A stretch of DNA of 27,566 nucleotides, taken from Mailhella massiliensis (GTDB taxonomy: Bacteria > Desulfobacterota > Desulfovibrionia > Desulfovibrionales > Desulfovibrionaceae). Positions 1 to 7,600 of this stretch are shown in pieces. Made by a program: the position numbers and the translations under genes. Position 1 is the stretch's first letter. Each line of letters starts with the position of its first letter. The notes beneath the pieces were generated by a model that saw only the letters and a list, made by a program, of their open reading frames with translations, was not told where the DNA came from and ran no database searches. Where the stretch lies: the NCBI RefSeq assembly GCF_020741395.1, contig NZ_DYZA01000190.1:1-27566 (forward strand), in the 5' to 3' direction.

Positions 1-2958
1 GAACAGGAATATGTCCATAAAAAATGCTATGAAGTCCTGCAGGGCGCTGACCGTCCCTGCGAATTCTGCAATAATTCATGCCTGAACGAAAAGAAGTTCA
101 TTTCCTGGGTTCACAAGAATCTTGTCATGAACAAGAATTTCCTGATCAAGGATTCAAAATTTTTCTACGAAGGCAGAAATTACCGCATTGAGATAGCTGT
201 GGACATTGACGACGATATCGTTGCCAAAAAAAGCTATATGTACACGAAAAATGAAATCGTCATCAATGAATGTCTGCAGTATATCGTTTCCACCACGGAC
301 CCCGATGAATCGCTGCATGCCATATTGGCCTGCATAGGCAGAAGCTTCCGGTGCGACAGGGCCTATATTTTCGAGCTCCACGGGTCCTGCGCGTCCAACA
401 CTTATGAATGGTGCAGGGAAGGGGTGCACCCGCAGAAGGATATCCTTCAGGAAATGTCTCTCGGGAGCCTGCGCTGGTGGCTGGATATTTTTGAGGAAAA
501 GAAGGGGGTACTCATCAAGGACATTGAGGAGATACGCACTTCTCACCCCACCTCCTACGCGATTTTGAAGCCGCAGGATATCCGGACGCTGGCGGCGGCA
601 CCCCTCCGCATGGGGGACCGCGTCATCGGGTTCATCGGCGTGGACAATCCCGACAGGGACAGGCTCTATCACATCAGCGCCCTTCTGCAGGTGCTCGGCT
701 ATTTCATGGTGTCGCTGCTCAGGCGGCGCAATCTCCTCAAGCGCCTCAACGCCATGAGCTTTCACGATTCGCTCACCGGGGCATTCAACCGCAACGCCCT
801 GTTCGACCGCTACGGTGAGCCGTGGAAAGGGGACTCCCTGGGCGTGATCTTCTGCGATGTCACCGGGCTCAAGCAGGTCAACGACGTTATGGGCCACAGG
901 GGCGGGGATGAGCTTATCCGCCACTGCTACGAGCTCATACACGGCGCGCTGCGCGTGGCCGATATCTTCCGCAGCGGAGGGGACGAGTTCATCGTCGTAT
1001 TCGAGAACATCCGGGAAAAGGACTTCCTGAAGAAGGTCCGCAGGCTTCAGAAAAGCGTCAGGGAAGACAGGCATCATATCGCCGTGGGCTACGCCTGGTC
1101 GGACAGGCGGCCCATTGAGCTGGAGGAGCTGATTTCCCGGGCCGACACTGTGATGTACCACGACAAGCGCAGGTACTACGCCCTCAACCGCCGCGTCCCG
1201 GGAGTGGAGCGCAGGGGGGTGGAGCGGGAGGGCATATCGCCGAGGCCGGACAGCACATTTTACCAGTTCATCAACTCCACCTATTGCGACATTGAGATGT
1301 TCTTCAATTCCATCGCCATGCAGAATACGACGAGCTATTTCTACTTCGGCGACATGCAGAAGGACATATTCTATATCTCCGACAACATGCGCGATGAATT
1401 CGGCTTTGCCGGCAATATTGTCCCGGGCTTTCTGCAGGACTGGGGCAGAAGGATAGTCACCGGCAGGGAAAGGGAGCTGTACCGGCAGGAACACGACTCC
1501 ATGATCCGGGAAAAGCGCGAATTTCACGACCTGCGCTACCGGGTGCGCACGGCCGACGGGCGGAGCGTGTGGGTGCGCTACTACGGCCTCATGAAGTGGA
1601 GCAAGGACAGGAGCGTGCCGCTTTTTTTCTCCGGCCGAGTGACGCATCAGGATGAGAATTTCGTGGTGGACCCCATTTCCAACTTCCCCCGCGAAGGCAT
1701 CCTGTTCAGGATACTGGACGAGGCGCGCAAGAACGGCTCCGCGATATCCGCCATAGGCTTCAGCCTGAACAACTTCGTGGAGATCAACAGCACGCGGGGC
1801 CGCGCCTGCGGTGACAACCTCATCCGCAGCATTTCCCGGGAGCTTGTGGAGGAGCTGGCCGACAAGCTGACCTTCTACCGCCTGGAGGGCATGCGCTTCA
1901 TCGCCGTAATCGACAGCCTCTGCCACGACGGAAAAAAGGAACTGGTGGAGAAGATACGCGGCCTGGTGGCCGCCCGCTACAGCATATTCGGCGTGCCCAT
2001 CCAGGAGCCGTGTTCCTTCGCCCTGCTGGAATACCGGGGAGAGGTGATAATGCCCGAGGATTTCCTTGAGCGGGCAGTCTCGCTCATACGCATCGCCAAA
2101 CATGAGCCGCAGCAGGACTATGTGGAGTATTCCAGGAGCAATATCGAAAAGAGCAAGCGCCTTTCCAACATGGCGCTCGCCCTCAATCACGACGTGCTGC
2201 ACGGGATGAATAATTTCCGCGTGGTCGTCCAGCCCATCGTGGCCGCGGACACGGGGAAAATGGTGGGCGGGGAGACGCTCCTGCGCTGGCGCTTCGAGGG
2301 GGAGGATATCCCCCCTGCAACCTTCATCCCGCTTCTGGAAAAGAACAGCATGATCCATGCCGTGGGCCGCTGGGTCTTCGATCAGGCCGTGTGCACCTGC
2401 CTGCGCATCCGGGCCTATCGCGACAGTTTTTACCTGAGCTTCAACGTGAGCCTGCATCAGATGGCGGACGAACACTTCCCGGAAGCCATGGAGCAGACTC
2501 TTACCAAGTACAACCTGGACGGCTCGCAGCTCGTGGCCGAAGTCACGGAAAGCTGCATGGACGCGGATACGGAAAATCTGCGCCGCTTTGCCGACATGTG
2601 CAACAAAAAGGGCATACGCATAGCCCTGGACGATTTCGGCAGCGGCTATTCCTCCTTCCGCATGCTTCTGCAGTACCCCACGGATATCATCAAAATCGAC
2701 CGCTCCATCCTGGAGGAAATGACGGCCTCCGATGAAAAGATGAATTTCATCTCCAGCATCGTCTATGCCTGCCACAAATTCGGCAAGAAGGTCTGCATGG
2801 AGGGGGTGGAAACTATGGAGCAGAACAGGCTCATCAAGGATTCCGGTTGCGACATGATACAGGGCTTCTACTACCACTATCCGCTGGAATTGGAGAGGAT
2901 CTATCAGATTCTGTCCATGGAAGCCCCTGCCGCGGCGGAGGCTCCCGCCGCCGTGTAG
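1..2958 (+). CDS. PAS-GAF-GGDEF-PAS-GGDEF*-EAL cyclic-di-GMP signalling protein (5' partial)
   Basis: The reading frame is open from base 1 and runs without a stop into the ATG at 127, so the true start lies left of the window. The first 42 visible codons (CYEVLQGADRPCEFC) look like the cysteine-containing end of a PAS domain. Numbering from the ATG at 127: GAF-like domain about 45-200; diguanylate cyclase domain about 210-355 with intact GGDEF at 284-288 and an RxxD (276-279) like the inhibitory I-site but one residue closer than usual; second PAS about 395-510; a second, degenerate GGDEF domain about 520-670 (LEGMR in place of the signature); EAL phosphodiesterase domain about 690-930. The EAL domain keeps its expected catalytic set: E716 (ETLLRW), FNVS, EVTES, DDFGSGYSS, KIDRS, EGVE and QGFYY. 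It should be a cytoplasmic enzyme that both makes and breaks c-di-GMP under sensory control. No clear terminator follows; a 6-bp GC stem overlaps the stop codon. Confidence 0.93.
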   Translation, partial: EQEYVHKKCYEVLQGADRPCEFCNNSCLNEKKFISWVHKNLVMNKNFLIKDSKFFYEGRNYRIEIAVDIDDDIVAKKSYMYTKNEIVINECLQYIVSTTDPDESLHAILACIGRSFRCDRAYIFELHGSCASNTYEWCREGVHPQKDILQEMSLGSLRWWLDIFEEKKGVLIKDIEEIRTSHPTSYAILKPQDIRTLAAAPLRMGDRVIGFIGVDNPDRDRLYHISALLQVLGYFMVSLLRRRNLLKRLNAMSFHDSLTGAFNRNALFDRYGEPWKGDSLGVIFCDVTGLKQVNDVMGHRGGDELIRHCYELIHGALRVADIFRSGGDEFIVVFENIREKDFLKKVRRLQKSVREDRHHIAVGYAWSDRRPIELEELISRADTVMYHDKRRYYALNRRVPGVERRGVEREGISPRPDSTFYQFINSTYCDIEMFFNSIAMQNTTSYFYFGDMQKDIFYISDNMRDEFGFAGNIVPGFLQDWGRRIVTGRERELYRQEHDSMIREKREFHDLRYRVRTADGRSVWVRYYGLMKWSKDRSVPLFFSGRVTHQDENFVVDPISNFPREGILFRILDEARKNGSAISAIGFSLNNFVEINSTRGRACGDNLIRSISRELVEELADKLTFYRLEGMRFIAVIDSLCHDGKKELVEKIRGLVAARYSIFGVPIQEPCSFALLEYRGEVIMPEDFLERAVSLIRIAKHEPQQDYVEYSRSNIEKSKRLSNMALALNHDVLHGMNNFRVVVQPIVAADTGKMVGGETLLRWRFEGEDIPPATFIPLLEKNSMIHAVGRWVFDQAVCTCLRIRAYRDSFYLSFNVSLHQMADEHFPEAMEQTLTKYNLDGSQLVAEVTESCMDADTENLRRFADMCNKKGIRIALDDFGSGYSSFRMLLQYPTDIIKIDRSILEEMTASDEKMNFISSIVYACHKFGKKVCMEGVETMEQNRLIKDSGCDMIQGFYYHYPLELERIYQILSMEAPAAAEAPAAV

Positions 2959-3048
2959 GCGGGAAAGGCGCTCCGCGCAGGGGTGAAGGGAGAGCCCGGC
3001 ATGCCCCGCTTTGCGTGAGCTTCTGCCTTGCGCCCTGCGGCGGAGGGG

Positions 3049-3094
3049 AGGAGCGCACCGGCCCGCTTTTCCGGCCCGTCGGGAAGATACCCGC
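3049..3094. repeat. Direct repeat, copy 1
   Basis: Bases 3071-3094 are identical to 3373-3396 (24 of 24; core CCCGTCGGGAAGATACCCGC). Similarity extends left about 20 bases with small indels (GCGCACCGG versus GCGCAACCGG). The copies lie about 300 bp apart in the same spacer and in the same orientation. Confidence 0.8.
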
Positions 3095-3349
3095 GTTTTT
3101 TTGCGCATGGCAAAGCCCCGTGCTCTTTTTCTCCGGCAGGCGCTCTACAGCCGTTGCCGGGCAGGCCTTTGCGTCTTTTTGAGCGCAGTTTCCCTGCCCG
3201 CCGGCTGAGGCATCAGAAAGCGGCCTTTGCCCCGGCCGGGCGTGCCGGGTTCCCGTCACGGGCTGCCGGGTGTGTTTTCTGTGCTCATAAGGAAAAGGAT
3301 GCCGCTCTTCGCTCTCCGGCTCCGGGTGGAAGGCTTTTGCGGAAGGGCC

Positions 3350-3396
3350 GAGGGGCGCAACCGGCCGCTTTCCCGGCCCGTCGGGAAGATACCCGC
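3350..3396. repeat. Direct repeat, copy 2
   Basis: Second copy of the element at 3049-3094. It has a 24-base perfect core at 3373-3396, preceded by an imperfect GC-rich arm. It ends about 60 bp before the membrane-protein start codon. Confidence 0.8.
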
Positions 3397-3457
3397 AGCC
3401 CCGGCCGCTTCGGCAGCTTGGCGGGGGCCGCAGGGGCGAATTCTTCAAAGGAAGGGG

Positions 3458-3997
3458 ATGATGTTCGGAAAAAAGGGGCTTTCGAGCCTTACGGTGATGG
3501 ATCTTGGCGGGTGGATGCTCGTGTATGCGGCGCTGACCATGGGTTCCCTGCTCATGACGCTTGACTGGTGCCGGGAAGAATATTCCATTTTCCGCAACGT
3601 GCCTTCCGCGCGGCCGGGCACGGCTCTTCCCCTCCTGCTCGGCCTGTGCTGGTTTGTCGTGTATTCCGCAGTGCTGCTTTGTCTTTCATGCCGTATGCGC
3701 AGGGCCGTGACTTTTACGAAGATCATGATCGTGATCACGCCGTTCTTCCATGCCTTCCTGCCCCTCATACACCTTCTGTCCATGGTTCTCGCCACGCCTC
3801 GGCCGGAGTTCATCACCCTGGACATGGTACTCGGCGATACGGTGGGGAACCTGATGCTGCTTGCGCAGTATTATCCGCCTGAGCTTGTTTTCGTGAAGCT
3901 GCCGGTCTCCTTTATCATGGCTGCGGTGTGGTACCGCTATTTCTCCGTTTCCCGGAGAGTGGCGGAGTTCTGTGCGCAAGGCGGGGGGCAGGCATAG
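3458..3997 (+). CDS. Small four-helix membrane protein, DUF2569-like
   Basis: I chose the ATG at 3458 because AAAGGAAGGGG sits directly before it; the frame is open further left but that part is compositionally noncoding. The product is 179 residues with four probable membrane segments, roughly 12-32, 50-72, 82-105 and 135-160. The start, LTVMDLGGWMLVYAALTMGSLL, resembles the (L)GGWLLL opening of DUF2569 (YdgK-type) proteins, whose function is unknown. That family call rests on recognition by eye and is moderate at best. It stands alone between a GC-rich spacer and the bidirectional terminator at 4137. No enzyme motif is visible, and the protein should sit in the inner membrane. Confidence 0.75.
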   Translation: MMFGKKGLSSLTVMDLGGWMLVYAALTMGSLLMTLDWCREEYSIFRNVPSARPGTALPLLLGLCWFVVYSAVLLCLSCRMRRAVTFTKIMIVITPFFHAFLPLIHLLSMVLATPRPEFITLDMVLGDTVGNLMLLAQYYPPELVFVKLPVSFIMAAVWYRYFSVSRRVAEFCAQGGGQA

Positions 3998-4136
3998 CGC
4001 AGGCCCCGGGGAGCGGAAAAACGCTCCCTTTTTTGCGGACGGAGGAAGCTGGGAGTTTCCGCCGCCATGGGCGGGGGGTCCTTCGGGGAGAAAGACCGGG
4101 GTACAGGCCCGGTAAAGGGAAGGCGCCGCAACGCAA

Positions 4137-4166
4137 AAAGCCCGGGGCATGCGGCCTCCGGGCTTT
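4137..4166 (-). terminator. Rho-independent terminator of tRNA-Phe (possibly bidirectional)
   Basis: A perfect 9-bp stem AAAGCCCGG/CCGGGCTTT (4137-4145 and 4158-4166) has a 12-nt loop. On the minus strand it lies 10 bases past the tRNA CCA end and runs into a short T tract (TTTTT at 4139-4135). On the plus strand only TTT follows, so it may also weakly stop the 3458-3997 transcript. Confidence 0.75.
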
Positions 4167-4175
4167 AAAAAAATA

Positions 4176-4251
4176 TGGTGCCGAGGGACAGAATCGAACT
4201 GCCCACACGGGGATTTTCAGTCCCCTGCTCTACCAACTGAGCTACCTCGGC
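4176..4251 (-). tRNA. tRNA-Phe (anticodon GAA)
   Basis: Read on the minus strand, the 76 nt fold as a complete cloverleaf. The acceptor stem is GCCGAGG/CCTCGGC. The D arm contains AGCTCAGTTGGTAGAGC, the anticodon stem-loop is GGGGACTGAAAATCCCC with GAA as anticodon, and the T arm contains GTTCGATTC. Discriminator A is followed by an encoded CCA at 4178-4176. It closely matches the standard bacterial tRNA-Phe. It is a single gene with its own promoter and terminator. Confidence 0.97.
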
Positions 4252-4265
4252 ACAACGAAGAAACT

Positions 4266-4292
4266 TGTATAGGAAGAGAGGGCCTTTGGCAA
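4266..4292 (-). promoter_or_regulatory. Probable tRNA-Phe promoter
   Basis: On the minus strand TTGCCA (4292-4287) and TATACA (4271-4266) are separated by 15 bp (16 if CTTGCC is taken as the -35). The -10 lies about 15 bp before the mature tRNA 5' end. An A/T-rich tract just upstream (about 4300-4345) could act as an UP element. Confidence 0.55.
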
Positions 4293-4847
4293 GAGGAAAA
4301 AGGGCGTTTTTCGTAAATTTTTTTCTTTTTCGCAAAAAACGCGCTCCGGCGCAGCCTTCCCCTCCGCCGCCCCGTTCTGCGGGGGAGGAAAGAGCGGTGG
4401 AGAAAGGGAAGAGAGGGGAAGGGCGGCGGGGCGCGCGCATCACGAAGGCGCGGCGGCAACCTGCAGAAGCCGGAGGGGGAGCCTGCCCCTAGGGGGCGCT
4501 TTTCCGCCCGGGAGCCAGGGCCGGGGCGCGTTTGCAGGGGGGGTGAGAAGAGGCAGAAAGAGAAATGCCGCTCCCGCCGGGGAGGGGCGCATGCCAGCCA
4601 AGGCGGGGAAGGGGCACTCTGCCATGGCTTTCCGGCTCCGCCGCCGGGCAGGGGGCCGGAGCCCCGCGTGCCCGGCATGAGGTGCGGCCGGGGCGCCTTC
4701 CCCGCTTTCTGCCTGCCGGGGGCGCGTTTGCAGGGAGGGCCTGGCTTCGGGAAGGGCGGCGGGGCGGCCTGCGGGAGGTCCCGGCGGGCATGGCTTCCCC
4801 CATTCTCCGGGGAGGGAAGGGCGGCGGGGCATTTTATCGGGCACGGG

Positions 4848-4885
4848 AAAAACAGGGCAACCCGCAGAGGCCGGAGGGAGTTGCC
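4848..4885 (-). terminator. Candidate terminator of the nudC operon
   Basis: On the minus strand a GGCAAC/GTTGCC stem (4885-4880 and 4861-4856) with a GC-rich, partly paired loop is followed by CTG and TTTTT (4852-4848). It lies about 85 bp past the nudC stop. A second, stronger hairpin, CCGCCCTG/CAGGGCGG (4931-4955), lies right after the stop but lacks a T run. Confidence 0.5.
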
Positions 4886-4969
4886 TCAATGCAGGCGCGC
4901 CTGCGGGATTCGGGAAAAGGCAAGGGCCTCCCGCCCTGTTACGGCGGCAGGGCGGATTCCGGGTGCGGC

Positions 4970-5836
4970 CTAGAGCTCGCCCCGGGAAAAGCGGGAGATC
5001 ATCTCCATGGTGAGGGAGGCGGAATCGGGGCAGGGCGGGATATGGGAGCGCTCCACCCACAGGGCTTCGGCCAGCTCCGAAGTGTCGAGGCGGATTTCGT
5101 CCGGGCCGTCGAGCTCCGCCACATAGCCCAGGGCGAGGGTACCGGAAAAGCCCCAGGGCTGGCTGCCGAAGTAGCGCAGGTTTTTGACCTTCAGGCCAGT
5201 TTCCTCCATGACTTCGCGCCGCGCGGCCTCTTCCGCCGTTTCCCCGGCTTCCACAAAGCCCGCCACAAGCACGAGGTTTTTCGCGCCCGGCCGGGCGTAG
5301 CGGGTGAGAAGGAGCTTTTCGCCGCTCGTCACGGCCACAATGACGCAGGGCGCGATGCGCGGGTAATGCACGGCCTTGCAGGCGGGGCAGAGCATGGCCC
5401 GCTCCGTGGCCGAGGGCGCGAGCTTCTCCCCGCAGCGGCCGCAGTGGCGCGCATTGTCGTACCAGAGAAAAAGGTGCCAGCCCGTGGCGGCCGCGTAGGC
5501 CATGGGGCCGGGAAATTCGCCCCGCAGCGCGGCGGGCATGGCCCTGCGCCAGCCCTGCGGGGCGGGAGCTTCCGCCCCTTTTTCGCGCAGGGCGAGGAAG
5601 AAGCGCTCTTCGGTGCTTTCCGCCGCGCCGCTCTCTCCCTGCCGCACGAGCCGGAAGGCGTAGAGGAGCGCGGCGTCCATGCCGAAGGCGCGCCACTCTT
5701 CCACGGTGGGGAAGGAAAGCTCCCCTTCCGGGGTGAGCACGCCCTCAGGGCTCATGTCGATCACAAGGTCGCCGGGCTCCGGCGCGGCGTCCATGAACTC
5801 GTTGCGCAGGCGCCAGGGCGCTATGTCCTGAATCAT
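4970..5836 (-). CDS. nudC: NudC-type Nudix hydrolase (NADH pyrophosphatase / NAD-cap decapping)
   Basis: 288 residues. The ATG at 5836 overlaps the stop of the upstream phosphatase gene as ATGA, with AGGAGG just before it, so the pair is probably translationally coupled. Visible features are an N-terminal domain (1-125), a zinc ribbon with C132, C135, C150 and C153, and a complete 23-residue Nudix box at 193-215 (G...E...REVMEETGL). The NudC signature appears as SQPWGF at 225-230, where the usual form is SQPWPF. Family members hydrolyse NAD(H) to NMN(H) and AMP and remove NAD caps from RNA in the cytoplasm. The P-to-G change in the signature may tune substrate choice. It is the last gene of a three-gene operon. 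Confidence 0.9.
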   Translation of the reverse strand: MIQDIAPWRLRNEFMDAAPEPGDLVIDMSPEGVLTPEGELSFPTVEEWRAFGMDAALLYAFRLVRQGESGAAESTEERFFLALREKGAEAPAPQGWRRAMPAALRGEFPGPMAYAAATGWHLFLWYDNARHCGRCGEKLAPSATERAMLCPACKAVHYPRIAPCVIVAVTSGEKLLLTRYARPGAKNLVLVAGFVEAGETAEEAARREVMEETGLKVKNLRYFGSQPWGFSGTLALGYVAELDGPDEIRLDTSELAEALWVERSHIPPCPDSASLTMEMISRFSRGEL

Positions 5837-6495
5837 GCCTCCTCCTGATATTCCTCCCGGGCCAGCCAGCGCCACACGGCGCAGAGGTCGGGGAACACGG
5901 CGAGGGCGTTTCGGAGCATGGCCTCGTCGGGCTGCACCATGTCGGGCACGAGCAGGGCCTTCATGCCCGCCGCGCTGGCCGAAAGGATGCCGTTGCGCGA
6001 GTCTTCCACGGCGTAGGAGTCTTCCGCCCGGGCCTGAAGCTCCGCGCAGGCGCGCAGGTAGATATCCGGCGCGGGCTTGCTGGCCGTGAGCATGTCGCCG
6101 CAGACAAGCGTATCGAAATACGCCCCCATGCCCGTGATTTCCATGTTGCGGCGCACGTTGGCCTCGCGCGAGGAGCTGGCGAGCCCGGTTTTCCAGCCCT
6201 TTTCCCTGAGCCAGGAGAGAAGCTCCATGACGCCGGGCTTCAGGGGGATGCCGTCCTTCGTGAACTGCATGTAGTACGCGCGCGTGCGGTTGCGGAAGTC
6301 CTCATAGTCCACACCGTCGCCGAAGGCCCGGGAAAAGAGTATCTTCGTGCTGGCGTGCGTGGTGCCGATGCAGCGGAAGAAAAGCTTGTGCAGGCCCGTG
6401 AGGCCCAGATCCTTCCCCACACATTCCCAGGAGCGCAAGACCAGCCGCTCGGAGTCGATGAGGACCCCGTCCATATCGAACACGATGCAGGGCAT
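5833..6495 (-). CDS. HAD-superfamily phosphatase (beta-phosphoglucomutase/phosphatase-like)
   Basis: 220 residues, a normal length for subfamily IA HAD enzymes. All four motifs are present: motif I FDMDGVLIDS (nucleophile D7, acid/base D9), motif II within ASSSRE (about 106-111), motif III K140 in SKPAPDIY, and motif IV EDSRNG with E164/D165. A helical cap lies between motifs I and II. Such proteins dephosphorylate small sugar phosphates, nucleotides or similar metabolites, and the exact substrate cannot be read from sequence. AAGGA precedes the start, which follows the upstream GNAT gene by 4 bp. Its end overlaps nudC by 4 bp, so all three genes should be co-translated. Confidence 0.9.
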   Translation of the reverse strand: MPCIVFDMDGVLIDSERLVLRSWECVGKDLGLTGLHKLFFRCIGTTHASTKILFSRAFGDGVDYEDFRNRTRAYYMQFTKDGIPLKPGVMELLSWLREKGWKTGLASSSREANVRRNMEITGMGAYFDTLVCGDMLTASKPAPDIYLRACAELQARAEDSYAVEDSRNGILSASAAGMKALLVPDMVQPDEAMLRNALAVFPDLCAVWRWLAREEYQEEA

Positions 6496-6499
6496 GGTG

Positions 6500-7078
6500 T
6501 CAGTCCTTGGGGAAGGGGCGCTCTTTCAGCGGGATGCGGTAGATGCGCCCCACGCGCATGTGCACGGCGTTGTCGCTCGGGAAGGTGTAGTTGCCGATGA
6601 CTGCGCCCAGTCTGTCGTAAAGAGGGAAGGCCTTGGGATGGCTGGTCTTGAGGTATAGGGCCGTGTAGCCCTGGTCGGCATAGAAGGGCATGATGAGGTC
6701 GCGCAGCCAGAAGGTGCCGTTGCCGCGCCCGGCGGGGGAAATGTGGAAATAGCTGAGAAGCGCCACCTGATCCGTGGGGTCGGAGATGCTGATCCCGGAG
6801 CAGGCATAGATCTTCGGGTCTATGGCGCCGTGCGTGATCATGACCATGCCGAGCTGCTCGGGGCCGCGCCGCAGGGTGTGAAAATCCATGGCCACGCCCT
6901 TCTGAAGGCTGAAATCGTGAATGATTTTACAGCAATGATGCAGCTCGTCGTAGTCGTCCCACTCCTCGCTGAGGATTTTTTCCTTCATATTTTCCAGAAG
7001 GGACAGAAGGAACTTGCCTTCAAAGGCGTCGCTGAAGCAGAATTCCAGATCGTTTTTCTGATAAAGCACGGTGGTCAT
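6500..7078 (-). CDS. GNAT-like N-acetyltransferase domain protein
   Basis: 192 residues from the ATG at 7078, chosen because GAGGAGG lies 5 bases upstream; an in-frame ATG ten codons earlier has no ribosome site and would sit inside the promoter. The central part (VALLSYFHISPAGRGNGTFWLRDLI, about 105-129) matches the beta4-alpha3 acetyl-CoA-binding region of GNATs, with the R/Q-x-x-G-x-G-like loop at 116-121. A final FPLYDRLGA segment also fits the fold. The N-terminal 100 residues are divergent and the acceptor is unknown. It is first in the operon with the HAD phosphatase and NudC, behind the promoter at 7104-7133. The context suggests a metabolite-modifying or repair role, which is inference. 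Confidence 0.75.
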   Translation of the reverse strand: MTTVLYQKNDLEFCFSDAFEGKFLLSLLENMKEKILSEEWDDYDELHHCCKIIHDFSLQKGVAMDFHTLRRGPEQLGMVMITHGAIDPKIYACSGISISDPTDQVALLSYFHISPAGRGNGTFWLRDLIMPFYADQGYTALYLKTSHPKAFPLYDRLGAVIGNYTFPSDNAVHMRVGRIYRIPLKERPFPKD

Positions 7079-7103
7079 GGGGCCTCCTCGCGTATGACAT
7101 TCC

Positions 7104-7133
7104 ATCATGTACGCGGCCTTGCGCCTCTGTCAA
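7104..7133 (-). promoter_or_regulatory. Sigma70-type promoter of the GNAT-HAD-nudC operon
   Basis: On the minus strand a consensus -35 TTGACA (7133-7128) is followed 18 bp later by CATGAT (7109-7104), 4 of 6 matches to the -10 consensus. The predicted transcript start is about 20 bp before the GNAT gene start codon, giving a very short leader. Confidence 0.6.
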
Positions 7134-7600
7134 GCGGCTTTGCCCCGGGAAGAAAAAACGGGAAAGCGCGCCTTTGCCCCATGCCGCTTCGGGGAGCGAA
7201 GAGGCGGAAAAAGCAGGGAAAAGCGGCAGGGGAGGGGAGAGCGGGAAAGGAACCGGGCCGTGGGGACAGCCCTCCGGGGATGAAGGGGCCGCCGGGGGAA
7301 AGATTTCCATGAGGAACGCCTTTGCCCCGTGCTTCCTCCCCGCGCCGGGGGAAAGAAGCCGCAAGGCCCCCACGGGGCGCTGCTGGAAAGGGGCCGATGC
7401 CTGGAGTGAAGGTGCGCGGCTTTCCCGCAGGAGGGCTTTGATGCCGGGGGAGCGGTATCGGAAGCCCCGCCCCGGGCTTCGGGGAGAGCCTTCAGTCCCC
7501 CTGCTCTGCGGGGAAAGGCCGGGGAGCAGGGGGATGCCGATTCCCGGAGCAAGCCCTGCCGCAAGGCCCCGGCCGCCTCCGTGCGCAGGAAGGCTTTCCG
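7134..7600. other. GC-rich intergenic region with hairpins and short repeats
   Basis: I see no gene. Three copies of a (G/C)CTTTGCCCC motif lie at 7136, 7170 and 7318. A 10-bp inverted repeat, CCCCCTGCTC/GAGCAGGGGG, lies at 7497-7506 and 7524-7533 without a T run. The region lies downstream of miaA, but I could not find a convincing rho-independent terminator in it. Confidence 0.55.

Larger units (their letters stand above)
2959..3457. other. GC-rich intergenic region with a duplicated element
   Basis: I see no credible gene here. The open frames on both strands are rich in Arg, Pro and Ala, lack ribosome sites and look like products of high GC. The region does contain two copies of an element of about 45 bp, listed separately. 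A good Shine-Dalgarno sequence only appears just before 3458. Confidence 0.6.
4252..4969. other. 718-bp non-coding region with degenerate repeats
   Basis: I find no gene. An AT-rich tract near the tRNA promoter (4300-4345) contains an 8-bp inverted repeat, GCGTTTTT/AAAAACGC. The rest is very GC-rich and built from related pieces: GGGAAGGGCGGCGGGGC begins near 4415, 4749 and 4814, and a 30-bp block with GCAGA-GCCGGAGGG occurs at about 4454-4488 and 4856-4885. There is also a 14-bp perfect palindrome, GCAGGCGCGCCTGC, at 4891-4904. Confidence 0.6.

Noticed and set aside
154..3108. 984-codon open frame antisense to the signalling gene
   Set aside because: It mirrors the real gene in codon phase; the product is His/Val/Ala-rich with no motif or ribosome site. 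Long antisense frames are expected in high-GC genes.
4137..4300. tRNA-Phe as a possible integration site for a mobile element
   Set aside because: No integrase and no duplicated tRNA 3' end were found in the window.
7134..7600. Open frames of up to about 240 codons on both strands
   Set aside because: They are Arg/Pro/Ser-rich, overlap each other, lack ribosome sites and run through inverted repeats.
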